In this document: positions 18,324-27,030 of the stretch, in pieces
How the letters are laid out: each line of letters begins with the position of its first letter
Numbering within the stretch: the first letter of the stretch is position 1
Assembly: GCF_000429985.1 (NCBI RefSeq)
Contig: NZ_AUCX01000006.1
Coordinates: forward strand, 1-64,000
Length of the DNA stretch: 64,000 nucleotides
Reading direction: 5' to 3'
DNA from: Maridesulfovibrio bastinii DSM 16055
Lineage (GTDB): Bacteria; Desulfobacterota; Desulfovibrionia; Desulfovibrionales; Desulfovibrionaceae
Notes under the pieces: model-generated
What the model was told of the DNA's origin: nothing
Seen by the model: the letters and a program-made list of their open reading frames with translations, nothing else
Database searches by the model: none
Position numbers and translations under genes: made by a program

Positions 18324-19082
18324 CTATTCCGCTGCCGGCTTCTTCATGGATTCAGGACGGGCAGATTCGGGGAAATGCTCTATCCAGAATATAAGACGCT
18401 GGCAGTTGGGGCAGCTGATAATCTGATGGCCTTTCTGAAGATCGTTGTAAATCTGAGGAGGAATCATAATATGACATCCAGAGCAGATAGCATCTTCAAC
18501 CGGAACAATAACAGGATGTTCAAGGCGAGAACGTATGAACTCATATCTGTTGAGGATAGGTTCGGGGATCGCGTCACAGGCTTTGCGACGACGGGTATTC
18601 AACTTGTCCAGATCACCCTGAGCCTGTTCCAGACGGGTTTTAAGGCCGATGCGTTTTTCCTCAAGCTCACTGTTGAGGACAGAAAATTTTTCATCAATAT
18701 CTTTCAGAGCATCTTTCTGACGTTCAGTCTCTTCCATAATGGTGACTTTTTCATCCTCACGAAGCCTGTTAAGCTTCTCAAGGCTGTCCATTTCACGCAT
18801 CATGGCATGATATTCCTTGGTATTACCTACCATCATCAGCTTGCTTTTGCTCTTTTTGATCTTAACGTCGTCCTCTTCGATTTCAAGCTCAAGACGCTTC
18901 TGCTGATCTCTCAGCATTTCAAGCTTTTCTTCAATCTGAGTTTTACGTTTGGTAAGTGAGGCATGGCGCGACTCAAGTGCCGCAACATCCTTGGGAGCCT
19001 GATCAATTTCGGATTCGAGCAGAATGATTTCGTCGTCTACCTTTTGAAGAATAACAAGCTGTTCAATCTGTTTTTCATACAT
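18324..19082 (-). CDS. Coiled-coil protein with C4 zinc ribbon
   Basis: A 252-residue cytoplasmic protein. Residues about 1-175 are an uninterrupted, highly charged coiled coil containing the VGNTKEYHAMMREM segment seen in this family (DUF164 / zf-RING_7). The C-terminal zinc ribbon has two CxxC pairs, CSGCHIMIPP and CPNCQRLIF. Its molecular function is not established. A nucleic-acid or tRNA-related role has been suggested for relatives. It directly precedes rnpB on the same strand and follows the Nif3-like gene, a pairing common in delta-proteobacteria. Confidence 0.85.
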   Translation of the reverse strand: MYEKQIEQLVILQKVDDEIILLESEIDQAPKDVAALESRHASLTKRKTQIEEKLEMLRDQQKRLELEIEEDDVKIKKSKSKLMMVGNTKEYHAMMREMDSLEKLNRLREDEKVTIMEETERQKDALKDIDEKFSVLNSELEEKRIGLKTRLEQAQGDLDKLNTRRRKACDAIPEPILNRYEFIRSRLEHPVIVPVEDAICSGCHIMIPPQIYNDLQKGHQIISCPNCQRLIFWIEHFPESARPESMKKPAAE

Positions 19083-19266
19083 GCTGGGGTCCCCTTTTAC
19101 GGCTTTCCTGATTTTTTAAAGGAAATATCCGCGCAATCAATGTTCGGAAAAAGGCATGGAACGACCTGTTTTTCCGTTATAAAACATATTTCCCTGTGCA
19201 TGGCCTGTGCACAATCGGGAAACGGGTATCTCAAGAATAATGCCCGCGAAGACTTTGTAAAGAGTC

Positions 19267-20082
19267 CTAACTCAGGCTTTTGTGCCTGATTCCGTCAACA
19301 TAATAAGCAAACGGATCATGGCCTTTGAAAAATTGTACATCCACTCCGTTCGGTTCAAGCTCGCCACGCAATACGAGGGCAAAGCGGCGCATCATTTCCT
19401 CTTCCAGTGAAAAATGCCCCACATCTATAACTGCTCCGCCAGCTTCCTGTGCCGGGTGATATTTCACATCTCCGGTAATGTAGACGTCAGCCCCTGCTTT
19501 AAAAGCTTCATCCATCATTGAAGACCCGGAACCCGGACACATAGCAACGGTAGCGACTTTCTCCGGCAACGGACCGCAGACAGATAAAACAGAACATCCG
19601 CTGAGCTCTGCCACTTTTCCCGCAAAATCGTCAAACGACATTGCTGAAGATAAGGACCCTATGCAGCCGAAGCCTAAGATTTCGCCATCCCCTGCGCGCG
19701 CTGTCTCATCAAGAACCTTTATATTTTCAAGCCCCAGATCTCTCGCAGGCCAGCTGACCGGTCCCGCAATCTGAACATCCAGAGAAGTATGGCTTGAAAA
19801 AAGAGTTGTCTCGGTGCTCAAAAGCATCCTTAAGACCTCATGAAACCCGTCCAGCTTATTCGGCAAACGCGGTTCAAGAGTCAGAGGATGATGAGTCAGC
19901 ACAAAGCGTGCTCCACTCTCAATAGCACTCGCAATCGTCTCAGGAAGCGGGTCTAAAGCTACCGCAAGTTTTGCAACTTCACGCTCGCGCCCTGCAACCT
20001 GAACTCCGCTGTTATCCCATGATGCGGCAAAAACCGTTGGAGCATGGGATTCGATAAGGTTGATGATTTCAGATGTTTTCAT
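19267..20082 (-). CDS. Nif3-like dinuclear metal-centre protein
   Basis: A 271-residue member of the Nif3/YbgI/DUF34 family, which forms toroidal hexamers with a two-metal site. Candidate metal ligands are the histidines in FVLTHHPL, the downstream D in SSHTSLDV and, near the C terminus, H and E in DVGHFSLEEEMM. The order and spacing match the family. The reaction is unsettled (GTP cyclohydrolase-like and metal-insertion roles have both been proposed). The 184-bp gap to the zinc-ribbon gene shows no convincing gene. Confidence 0.9.
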   Translation of the reverse strand: MKTSEIINLIESHAPTVFAASWDNSGVQVAGREREVAKLAVALDPLPETIASAIESGARFVLTHHPLTLEPRLPNKLDGFHEVLRMLLSTETTLFSSHTSLDVQIAGPVSWPARDLGLENIKVLDETARAGDGEILGFGCIGSLSSAMSFDDFAGKVAELSGCSVLSVCGPLPEKVATVAMCPGSGSSMMDEAFKAGADVYITGDVKYHPAQEAGGAVIDVGHFSLEEEMMRRFALVLRGELEPNGVDVQFFKGHDPFAYYVDGIRHKSLS

Positions 20083-20157
20083 AATTCAAAGCTTATAAAA
20101 CAAAACTATAAAAAAATCAGCATCCTTGTAAAACAGCTCCTTAAAAATAATACCCCG

Positions 20158-20203
20158 AAAAAAATGAATATGCTCCCGTGGGGACCAAAATCCCGAGGGA
20201 GCA
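20158..20203 (-). terminator. Terminator of tRNA-Met
   Basis: On the minus strand a stem TGCTCCC...GGGAGCA, with further internal GGGA/TCCC pairing, is followed within a few bases by a run of seven T. It lies 70-115 nt past the tRNA 3' end. Confidence 0.75.
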
Positions 20204-20273
20204 CTGGATACTATAAATTTTTCTGCTGGAACACTTCAGAACTGTCTTTTATATGCAACAGCATTGTGTTTAA

Positions 20274-20349
20274 TGGTGGGCCAACCAGGATTCGAACCTG
20301 GGACCATCCGGTTATGAGCCGGGGGCTCTACCAACTGAGCTATTGGCCC
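20274..20349 (-). tRNA. tRNA with CAT anticodon (tRNA-Met, elongator type)
   Basis: A 76-nt cloverleaf with encoded CCA. The acceptor stem pairs GGGCCAA with TTGGCCC. The D stem is GCTC/GAGC, the anticodon loop is CTCATAA, and the T arm is CCAGG-TTCGAAT-CCTGG. One mismatch (C-A) sits at the outermost pair of the anticodon stem. The first acceptor pair is normal, so this is not the initiator. A CAT anticodon could also mark tRNA-Ile2 with lysidine, and I cannot exclude this from sequence. Confidence 0.93.
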
Positions 20350-20370
20350 GTCAAATCAAGTGAGCTGAAT

Positions 20371-20399
20371 CTAGTACCTAGAGATCGAAGCCTTGTCAA
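20371..20399 (-). promoter_or_regulatory. Promoter of tRNA-Met
   Basis: TTGACA at 20399-20394, 17-bp spacer, TACTAG at 20376-20371 on the minus strand. A start about 14 nt upstream of the mature tRNA 5' end follows. The spacing matches that of the tandem promoters at 53-723. Confidence 0.6.
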
Positions 20400-20455
20400 G
20401 TTCAGCACACATAAAAACCAAAAAAAAGTTCAATATCCCTGCAATTCAATAAAAG

Positions 20456-20962
20456 CTAACGGATATCTTCTTCATGAATACGTTTTAGAAGACCTGTTGT
20501 GGAATATCCCGGCAGGAATGGAAGGCTAAGCACCTTTCCGCCGTTTTCCTCCACGATATCACGCCCGACAATATTATCCACACTCCAGTCGCCGCCTTTA
20601 ACCAGTATATCCGGCCTGACAGAGGATATCAGGTTGTACGGAGTGTCCTCATCGAAGAGAATTACATAATCTATTACGCCAAGTCCCGCCAGCACAAAAG
20701 CACGGTGCCGCTCGGAATTTACAGGGCGTTTGCTCCCTTTAATCGACCGCACAGAGGTATCACTATTAAGCCCGAGAACAAGGATATCCCCCTGTTTCGC
20801 AGCGCGAGTCAGCAGATCAACATGACCGGCGTGCAGAATATCAAAGCAGCCGTTGGTGAAAACGACTCTGGTTCCCGGCGAAAAAGATCCGCGCAGCAAT
20901 CCGAATTCTGAGTCTGTAACTATCTTCGGACTGTCTAATTCAAAATTCGGCTTATCGCTCAA
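20456..20962 (-). CDS. rfaE2: D-glycero-beta-D-manno-heptose 1-phosphate adenylyltransferase
   Basis: Stand-alone nucleotidyltransferase half of HldE, 168 residues, making ADP-heptose for the lipopolysaccharide core. The signature is TNGCFDILHAGHVDLL (HxGH type), with SIKGSKRPVNSERHRAFVLAGL and the lysine loop DILVKGGDW further on. The kinase half is not encoded here. The N-terminal 20 residues are variable. A related cytidylyltransferase role is less likely given the KGSKRPVN motif. Confidence 0.88.
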   Translation of the reverse strand: MSDKPNFELDSPKIVTDSEFGLLRGSFSPGTRVVFTNGCFDILHAGHVDLLTRAAKQGDILVLGLNSDTSVRSIKGSKRPVNSERHRAFVLAGLGVIDYVILFDEDTPYNLISSVRPDILVKGGDWSVDNIVGRDIVEENGGKVLSLPFLPGYSTTGLLKRIHEEDIR

Positions 20963-21040
20963 AGTCTCTCCAACAAATTAATTTAACTGCGGCTGCACTT
21001 TTCCGGGAGATATTCCTCTCCATTAAAGCCAGTCAGCAGA

Positions 21041-21811
21041 CTATTTTTTCGGACTTAAATTTTCACACTCACCAGTGACAACCAGCTCAATCCAGTTCAG
21101 CGCAAAATCAAGACACTTTTCATCATCTTCATAAATAGCGTTCTGTTCGGCTTCACTGACATCAAGCCTTGAAAAAACATTCATGTCTTTGATGAAATTT
21201 TTAAAATTGTCAATCTGGAAAAGGGCCAGAAAGGCCATGTTCAGCTGGCGGTCATCAAGAGCCCGGCCCATACGTCTTACTTTAGTCATCAGGCGCATGT
21301 AGCGGTCATTTACTTCATTGTATTTTTCAAGGCCCTGATCCTTCAACCATTCAGTGCTGGTCCACTCTTTAGTCTCTTTAAAACCGTTACAATGGGGTTC
21401 TTTAACAATAAAAAACTGCTCAATAACATTACCGTCATCGTCAAGGCGTGAAGCCCTGCCAAGGGGGTATGTTCTGCATGCTCCGGGTCTGTTCAGGTAT
21501 ACAGAGCAACCGGAATCCCGCACAAACGGGCAACTGCGTTTGCGGTTATCAAGCATGCGCAGACGAACCATAGGAAATCCTGTTTCCGGAGTACGTGAAA
21601 TTTCGAGATGAGTGTTAACAAATTTTTTACTGTCCATGCCAAGAGATGTACGCAGGCGCAGAACATCATAAGGAGTCATCATCAGATTCAGATCACCGCA
21701 GCAGGCATTAAAACAGGAAATACCGGGGTGACAGGAAAAAGCAAAAGTTTTGCCGGCTTCAAGCTCGGGCAGACTGTCCAGAAAATCTTCACTTGCGTCA
21801 TGCTCAGACAT
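21041..21811 (-). CDS. YkgJ-family cysteine-cluster protein
   Basis: A 256-residue protein whose start at ATG 21811 is fixed by a near-perfect AGGAGGA site; a longer frame to 21874 has no such site. The metal-binding cluster is built from FSCHPGISCFNACCGDL, SCPFVRDSGCSVYLNRPGACRTYPLG and a later GYHC-type position (EPHCNGF). The family (CxxCxxCC, UPF0153) probably binds zinc or an iron-sulfur cluster. Its function is not known. It stands alone between the heptose enzyme and a glycosyltransferase. Confidence 0.85.
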   Translation of the reverse strand: MSEHDASEDFLDSLPELEAGKTFAFSCHPGISCFNACCGDLNLMMTPYDVLRLRTSLGMDSKKFVNTHLEISRTPETGFPMVRLRMLDNRKRSCPFVRDSGCSVYLNRPGACRTYPLGRASRLDDDGNVIEQFFIVKEPHCNGFKETKEWTSTEWLKDQGLEKYNEVNDRYMRLMTKVRRMGRALDDRQLNMAFLALFQIDNFKNFIKDMNVFSRLDVSEAEQNAIYEDDEKCLDFALNWIELVVTGECENLSPKK

Positions 21812-21917
21812 CAAATCCTCCTGAATCAAACGGTTTACCAGCCCTAATACAGTAGGATTTAAAACCGCATCCAATTTATATATATTAAAAATTATTCACC
21901 TTAAGACATGCTCCGCC

Positions 21918-23576
21918 TCAGGCGATTACTCCCTGACGGCATAAAAAATCAAGCTTTGTCCGCAGGTCGTCACGCAGAATTTTTTCTTCTTCTGCCATGA
22001 TCTTTAAAATTTCACTTCTGGGATGCATTGCCTGCATCTTATATTTATTGCCTATGGCATTGCTTTCCTGCTTTGCGGAAAGCCGGCTCGCATTTCCGGT
22101 ATTCTTTCGGTGCAGAATCCGCAGATGTCCCTGATACACAGGCCACTCTTCTTGCAGACAGAGCCTGATATCGTGTTCCATATCATCATACTGGGATGGA
22201 GAAAGGAACAGGGAAAACCCTCCATTGTCAAGCAGCCTTGAAGTTTTGAAAAGGTGGCAGCAGCCTGTTACGGAAGAACAGGGGCGCATAAAATTAAAAT
22301 TTCCGGAATCAAGCCCCTGATGATGAAGATCAGAAACTTTAAAAGGATTAGGACTTATTTCACCGAGATTATATTCAGGACCGTCACCTTCGCTTCCTTC
22401 CGGCTGAACCAGATGGAGATCGACAGACTGCATAATCCGTGGCGCAGAAAAATCAACAACCCGGCAGCCCCACGCTCCGGCATCAGGATAATTTTCAACA
22501 GCAGCTGCAAAATAATGGAGCCAGTTTTCAGGAACTTCTACATCATCATCAAGATATAATACATATTCACTTGCTTTGACTTCAGCAGTGGTCATCAGCC
22601 AGTTTCTGGCTGCGGCGGCTCCTATATTAACAGGAAGATCAATCCTCTTAAGCCGCGAAGAAAAAGAATCCTGCCACTTGTCTATGACGCATGAGGAAGA
22701 ATCAGTGGAACCATTATCAAGGATAATAATACGGGCATTACCAAGATCAGATTTGAAAAGTGACCGAAAAGTGGCGTCCAGTTCTTCGGCCTTGTTGTAT
22801 GAATAAAGCAGAATAACCAAATTTTCAGGAACAGACGGCAGACGGTTATCTATTCCTTTTACTATATCGTGCAAGCGCAGGAGTTCACTTGTTCTCCACG
22901 GTTGGGCAGAAACGGTTTCCCCAAGAATGGATACAGCCTTTTCCTTTTCTCCAAGTTTCAGGAAAACCGAAGCCGCAAGACTGCAAAAGTTAAACAGGCC
23001 AAAACTTTTTCCACTTTCTATAAGCAGATTTAAAGCCTGATCATTATCCTCTTCCAAAAAAGCGAACCAGCTCCGCATAGCGTTCCATACCGGGAGCATA
23101 CTTTTTTTTAGCGGTTTCAGCACGGCAGATGCAAAGTCATAATCGCCTCTAAAAGCAGCATGTATAAGCCCCTGCTGAATCCAGAAAAAATTTCCACTGT
23201 CTTTTTCAATATTAGAGATGAGGTAAGAACCTATTTTATCAAAATCACGTCTACCGGCGAGACGCATAAAATAAGAAAGATTTTCAGGACGCTTCCAGTG
23301 CTCAGCTACATTTTTTATGCAGACGGCCATATCATCAGGCAAAAGAGCTAAAAGCCCGTCCACTGACATTAGCGTGGCAGCTATCCTTCCATCGACAGGG
23401 GAAGCACACCATGCTGCCGACAGCAACTCAACAGCAAGGTTTGAATCATGATCAAGACTGCGCAGACCGGCTTCAAGCAGATGATTTCCACCTACAGAGC
23501 CCAGCAGCAGTTTTCTACAGGCCGGATTGACTGACTCATTTATATACTTAAAAATTTCTGGCTGAACAGAACTCAT
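21918..23576 (-). CDS. Family 2 glycosyltransferase with helical N-terminal domain
   Basis: A 552-residue protein. The first half (about 1-255) is helical and repeat-like, similar to solenoid domains found beside glycosyltransferases. The GT2 catalytic domain begins near 260 with VILLYSYNKAEELDATFRSL. It contains ILDNGSTDSS, VNIGAAAARNW and the metal-binding DxD motif YLDDDVEVP. A later acidic motif, SQYDDMEHDIRLC, may hold the catalytic base. No membrane segments are visible, so it probably transfers sugar to a cytoplasmic acceptor or lipid. Its ribosome site is buried in a hairpin (23577-23610). Confidence 0.85.
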   Translation of the reverse strand: MSSVQPEIFKYINESVNPACRKLLLGSVGGNHLLEAGLRSLDHDSNLAVELLSAAWCASPVDGRIAATLMSVDGLLALLPDDMAVCIKNVAEHWKRPENLSYFMRLAGRRDFDKIGSYLISNIEKDSGNFFWIQQGLIHAAFRGDYDFASAVLKPLKKSMLPVWNAMRSWFAFLEEDNDQALNLLIESGKSFGLFNFCSLAASVFLKLGEKEKAVSILGETVSAQPWRTSELLRLHDIVKGIDNRLPSVPENLVILLYSYNKAEELDATFRSLFKSDLGNARIIILDNGSTDSSSCVIDKWQDSFSSRLKRIDLPVNIGAAAARNWLMTTAEVKASEYVLYLDDDVEVPENWLHYFAAAVENYPDAGAWGCRVVDFSAPRIMQSVDLHLVQPEGSEGDGPEYNLGEISPNPFKVSDLHHQGLDSGNFNFMRPCSSVTGCCHLFKTSRLLDNGGFSLFLSPSQYDDMEHDIRLCLQEEWPVYQGHLRILHRKNTGNASRLSAKQESNAIGNKYKMQAMHPRSEILKIMAEEEKILRDDLRTKLDFLCRQGVIA

Positions 23577-23610
23577 ATAGCTCTCCTGATAAATCTTATC
23601 CGAGAGCTAT
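23577..23610 (-). promoter_or_regulatory. Hairpin hiding the ribosome site of the GT2 gene
   Basis: Directly before the start codon the minus strand pairs ATAGCTCTC (23610-23602) with GAGAGCTAT (23585-23577), with an inner GATAA/TTATC stem. The Shine-Dalgarno sequence AGGAGAG is inside the right arm. It could act as a translational switch or thermometer, or as a weak terminator for thpR. Confidence 0.55.
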
Positions 23611-23656
23611 ATCATTTATGCCTGAGGTGTAAAAGCTGCATGCAACGCAGCAGTTA

Positions 23657-24217
23657 TCAGCTAAGATCAAAGCGCTTCAGCTCAGTGTAAACCGGACCGG
23701 ACGGAGTCAGTTCACTTTGGTAAAGGCAAAAATATTCTGCCAAGTAAACCGGAAGAGTTTCAACACTGAACGGACGGACTAGATTTTCCCAGTTTTCTCC
23801 TGAAAAAGATCTCACTCTGGCCAGAGTCACGTGGGCATTAAAATTCTTTCTTTCCAGAATCTCTTCCTCATTTTTAAGGGCTTCCTGCAAAGCTACTGCC
23901 AGCTGTTTAACACTATCTTTGCCTTGCGCTATACCCGCCCAGACAACTCTTGGCTGCTTTAAAAAAGGGAAGCCGGATATGCCGGACAAACTGACATTAA
24001 AAGAAGAAAATTCAAGATTTTTTGCATAGGAAATATATTTTTCAAGCTCAGCCTCAGTAAGATTACCAAGAAAGCGGAGAGTGATATGCATATTTTCAGG
24101 TTTCACCCATGAGACTTTCGAAGTGACATTCTCTTTCAGGGAATTCTGAACGTCACCAAAGCGGCTCTTCCATTCGTCAGGAAGCGGGATAGCGAAGAAT
24201 GTTCTTATTTTTTTCAT
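23657..24217 (-). CDS. thpR: RNA 2',3'-cyclic phosphodiesterase
   Basis: A LigT/2H-phosphoesterase family enzyme, 186 residues. The two catalytic HxTx motifs are visible as MHITLRFLG and NAHVTLARV. The family opens 2',3'-cyclic phosphates in RNA ends, and the natural substrate in bacteria is uncertain. pncC lies upstream on the same strand after a 150-bp gap, an association seen in many bacteria. Confidence 0.9.
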   Translation of the reverse strand: MKKIRTFFAIPLPDEWKSRFGDVQNSLKENVTSKVSWVKPENMHITLRFLGNLTEAELEKYISYAKNLEFSSFNVSLSGISGFPFLKQPRVVWAGIAQGKDSVKQLAVALQEALKNEEEILERKNFNAHVTLARVRSFSGENWENLVRPFSVETLPVYLAEYFCLYQSELTPSGPVYTELKRFDLS

Positions 24218-24367
24218 ATAATTTCAACAAGTAAAGAAGGTTATGAACATCTTGTTTAAAACTAAAAAAGACCTCACTCAGTACCATGAAGCCTACAATG
24301 AAAAATAAGAACTGAAAAGGGTCTATCCGGAAAAATAAACACTCAGAGCATAAAATCTATGCCAACT

Positions 24368-24838
24368 TTACAGAAGCTGATCTCTCAGAGTTTCAAGCAC
24401 ATACTCAAGACTCTGCTTTTTAACTGCAGCCCGGTCTCCACTAAAAAGGCACTTGCGGGCAAAAGTTTTGTCTCCGATATGCCAGCCCATCCAGACTGTT
24501 CCAACAGGTTTTTCAGCAGAGCCACCTGTAGGACCTGCAACGCCCGAAAGAGATATTCCCACCTGTGTTCCGAGCTTTTTGCTTACACCGTCAGCCATCT
24601 CCAGAACGGTCTCTTCACTGACCGCACCATGGTCAATCAGGGTCTTTTCCGAAACATCAAGCATAGCCATTTTTATCTCGTTGGAATAAGCGACAATTGC
24701 ACCGCTGAACCAGCGCGAACTGCCGGAAACATCAGTCAGTGTTGCAGCAACGAGACCACCGGTGCATGACTCGGCAGTAGACATAGTCCATCCTTTGGAG
24801 ACAAGCAGTTCACCAATTTCAGAAACGAGCTTTTCCAT
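24368..24838 (-). CDS. pncC: Nicotinamide-nucleotide amidase (CinA C-terminal domain)
   Basis: Deamidates nicotinamide mononucleotide to nicotinate mononucleotide in the pyridine nucleotide cycle. The 156 residues correspond to the stand-alone CinA C-terminal domain. Conserved motifs are [20 protein letters not shown] with the active-site serine and lysine region, [19 protein letters not shown] and [11 protein letters not shown]. The start at 24838 is an ATG. The 24839-24888 spacer has no clear regulatory site. Confidence 0.9.
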   Translation of the reverse strand: MEKLVSEIGELLVSKGWTMSTAESCTGGLVAATLTDVSGSSRWFSGAIVAYSNEIKMAMLDVSEKTLIDHGAVSEETVLEMADGVSKKLGTQVGISLSGVAGPTGGSAEKPVGTVWMGWHIGDKTFARKCLFSGDRAAVKKQSLEYVLETLRDQLL

Positions 24839-24888
24839 TCGATTATACCGCCCTTTTAAATTTAGTTTAAAAGCTATTTATAACCGTA

Positions 24889-26967
24889 CTACTTATTGTT
24901 GATAAGACTTTCAATATCAAGATCAGGAATAATCGGTTTGTCACCCGGTTTTGAACTGTAGATATGAAGCAGATTCATGGCCTTGGATGCGGTGTCCAGA
25001 CGCTCCCTGACAATTTTACGATTTATTCTGCCCATCTTTTGGCGCAATTCAGGATCATTTATCAACCTGAGAATCTTTTCAGAAAGTGACTTATCATCTT
25101 CAACCGGACAGATGAAGCCGTTAACCCCGTCTTTAACCAGTTCAGATGTCCCGCCGGCATCAGTACAGACAGCGGCAAGACCGGCATTGAAAGCCTCTAT
25201 AAGGGTATTCGGCATACTCTCCTGCCGTGAACTCATTACATATATGTGCGCACGTCCAAGAATTTCTGTAACTTTTTCGTGGGCCACAAAACCAGGAAAT
25301 TCTATTCTTTCAAGAGCTTCGGCTGAGACAAAAGGCTTCAGCACATTTTTATCTCCAACACCTACAGCTATAAAACGGATATTTTCGCAATCTGCCATTT
25401 TCAGCAACCGTTCCACACATTTTGCAAAAACATCAGCTCCTTTTGCATGTCCGCCATTACCTGCATAAACAACTGTCACGGCTGAATTTCTATCATATGC
25501 GACATCTTCGGCAGCAAATGAATTAAAAGCAATATGGACTCTTTTTTCGGGGACAAAACTTTTGCGCAGAACTTGGCGACATTTTTCAGAATTGCTGATG
25601 TACCCGTTACCTATCAAAGCAAATAACGGAGCAAGAGGATTGGGTTTATAGATAACTCCTCTATTGAAAAATGCCTTGAATTTAAATCCGGAAGCCAGAC
25701 ACAAACATTTTGCAACACAAACAGCTTTTACCGCACGGTTGTGGAATGTGTGAACAACATCAACTCCTGCATCCTGTATCAGTTCAGCAAGAATAAGCCC
25801 TGCCCCGAGAAAATTTTTGAAATTTTCAAGTGTGACGACTTCAACTCCAATTTTTTGGAGTTCAGGAGCAAGGGCGGCACCAGGAGGGAGCACGGCCATA
25901 ACCTCAACTCCGCTGGAAATCATAGCCGCGGCACTGTTCACAAGCTGACGGCTTCCACCTGAATTTTTACCGGAGTCGGTTATATAAAGGACTTTGCTGA
26001 TATCATTTTTCTTATTAAAAAATTTAAAGCACAGCCGGGCTGAGATTTCGTGAGAATACATGTTCAGACGTTTCTTTATCCAGTCTGCCTTTTTCTGACG
26101 CCCCACCCCGATCCTGTTTATACGCATGGGGTTTGTGCCGAAAACATTGGCCGTGCGTTCAAGGGTAAATGTTCCCTGATATCCGCACTGGGCCGCAACG
26201 GACATGGAAAGATTATCAAAATGTCCCCATGGCCAGCAGAGAAACTGAACACTCTGTCCATTAATTTTTTTGGCAACTTCATACGAGCGTGAAAATTCAT
26301 CACGGCAGAATTCACGTCTTTCTTCATCACTGCGTCTTTTAAAAGAGACCCGTCCATCCTCAAAAACAGGCCAGAAACCATTGTAAGCATAGGCACTACC
26401 GGCCCTGTATACCGGCACTCCGCTTATTTTTTCACCGTAAACAGCCCATGCAGACCAGTGACTTTTTTCACTGAAATCATTCCTGTTTCTCATATCGGTA
26501 AAACAGGGCTGGTGTCGGCAGGTATGCGAATAGACTTCCATTCCCTTATCATGGACAAGGGCCTTCAACTCATCCTCATTCATAAACTGCGAATAATCTT
26601 TTTTCGAAAAAGCATTTATAAATGAATTACGGACAGACATTAAAGCCGGGAACTGAGACATGCTCCTCACGGGACCCGGAACTATAAAATCAGTACAGGC
26701 AAAAAAGATCCCGGTCATTCCCCTTTCCTGTAAAAGAGGAACAGCGTGAATCCAATTGCTTATATGGCAGTCATCAAAGGTAAGAACAACATATTTGCCA
26801 TCAACGGGCCTTCTGCCCATGCAGATTTCATAAAGATGCCGTGCGGTAATGGTGCGGTAGCCCATCTCAAGCATGGCATCGAGGTGTGAGGCAAAAACTT
26901 CAGGGCTATGCCCGTCTTCTTTACAAACAGCATGATAACAAAATACCGGGACACTTCTTCCAGGCAT
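24889..26967 (-). CDS. Polysaccharide deacetylase-GT4 glycosyltransferase fusion
   Basis: A 692-residue protein joining two carbohydrate enzymes. Residues about 5-300 form a NodB-like deacetylase: FCYHAV, YVVLTFDDCH (the metal-binding Asp pair) and YSHTCRH (the HxxxH metal pair). Residues about 325-670 form a GT-B group 1 transferase: NSGGSRQLVNSAAAM at the start and SSRQESMPNTLIEAFNAGLAAV with the E-x7-E sugar-nucleotide motif near the end. There is no signal peptide, so the deacetylase would act in the cytoplasm, which is unusual for NodB proteins. It probably works on a cell-surface glycan precursor. Confidence 0.85.
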   Translation of the reverse strand: MPGRSVPVFCYHAVCKEDGHSPEVFASHLDAMLEMGYRTITARHLYEICMGRRPVDGKYVVLTFDDCHISNWIHAVPLLQERGMTGIFFACTDFIVPGPVRSMSQFPALMSVRNSFINAFSKKDYSQFMNEDELKALVHDKGMEVYSHTCRHQPCFTDMRNRNDFSEKSHWSAWAVYGEKISGVPVYRAGSAYAYNGFWPVFEDGRVSFKRRSDEERREFCRDEFSRSYEVAKKINGQSVQFLCWPWGHFDNLSMSVAAQCGYQGTFTLERTANVFGTNPMRINRIGVGRQKKADWIKKRLNMYSHEISARLCFKFFNKKNDISKVLYITDSGKNSGGSRQLVNSAAAMISSGVEVMAVLPPGAALAPELQKIGVEVVTLENFKNFLGAGLILAELIQDAGVDVVHTFHNRAVKAVCVAKCLCLASGFKFKAFFNRGVIYKPNPLAPLFALIGNGYISNSEKCRQVLRKSFVPEKRVHIAFNSFAAEDVAYDRNSAVTVVYAGNGGHAKGADVFAKCVERLLKMADCENIRFIAVGVGDKNVLKPFVSAEALERIEFPGFVAHEKVTEILGRAHIYVMSSRQESMPNTLIEAFNAGLAAVCTDAGGTSELVKDGVNGFICPVEDDKSLSEKILRLINDPELRQKMGRINRKIVRERLDTASKAMNLLHIYSSKPGDKPIIPDLDIESLINNK

Positions 26968-26993
26968 CAGAACTCTCCGAACGCGTTATTAGT

Positions 26994-27024
26994 ATCGTTC
27001 CCAGCCTTTAAAACAGGGAACGAT
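26994..27024 (-). terminator. Hairpin after the ABC permease gene
   Basis: A 9-bp perfect stem (atcgttccc / gggaacgat) with a 13-base loop lies just past the permease stop on the minus strand. It lacks a clear T-run, so it may stabilise the RNA end more than terminate. Confidence 0.5.
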
Positions 27025-27030
27025 TAAAGT

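Noticed and set aside
18375-18959. 194-residue frame opposite the zinc-ribbon gene
   Set aside because: The minus-strand gene has a coiled coil and a C4 zinc ribbon. The plus-strand frame has no family features.
24244-24309. 21-residue plus-strand frame with an AGAAGG ribosome-like site
   Set aside because: It is short, charged, lies between two minus-strand genes and has no promoter or hydrophobic signature. I cannot tell it from chance.
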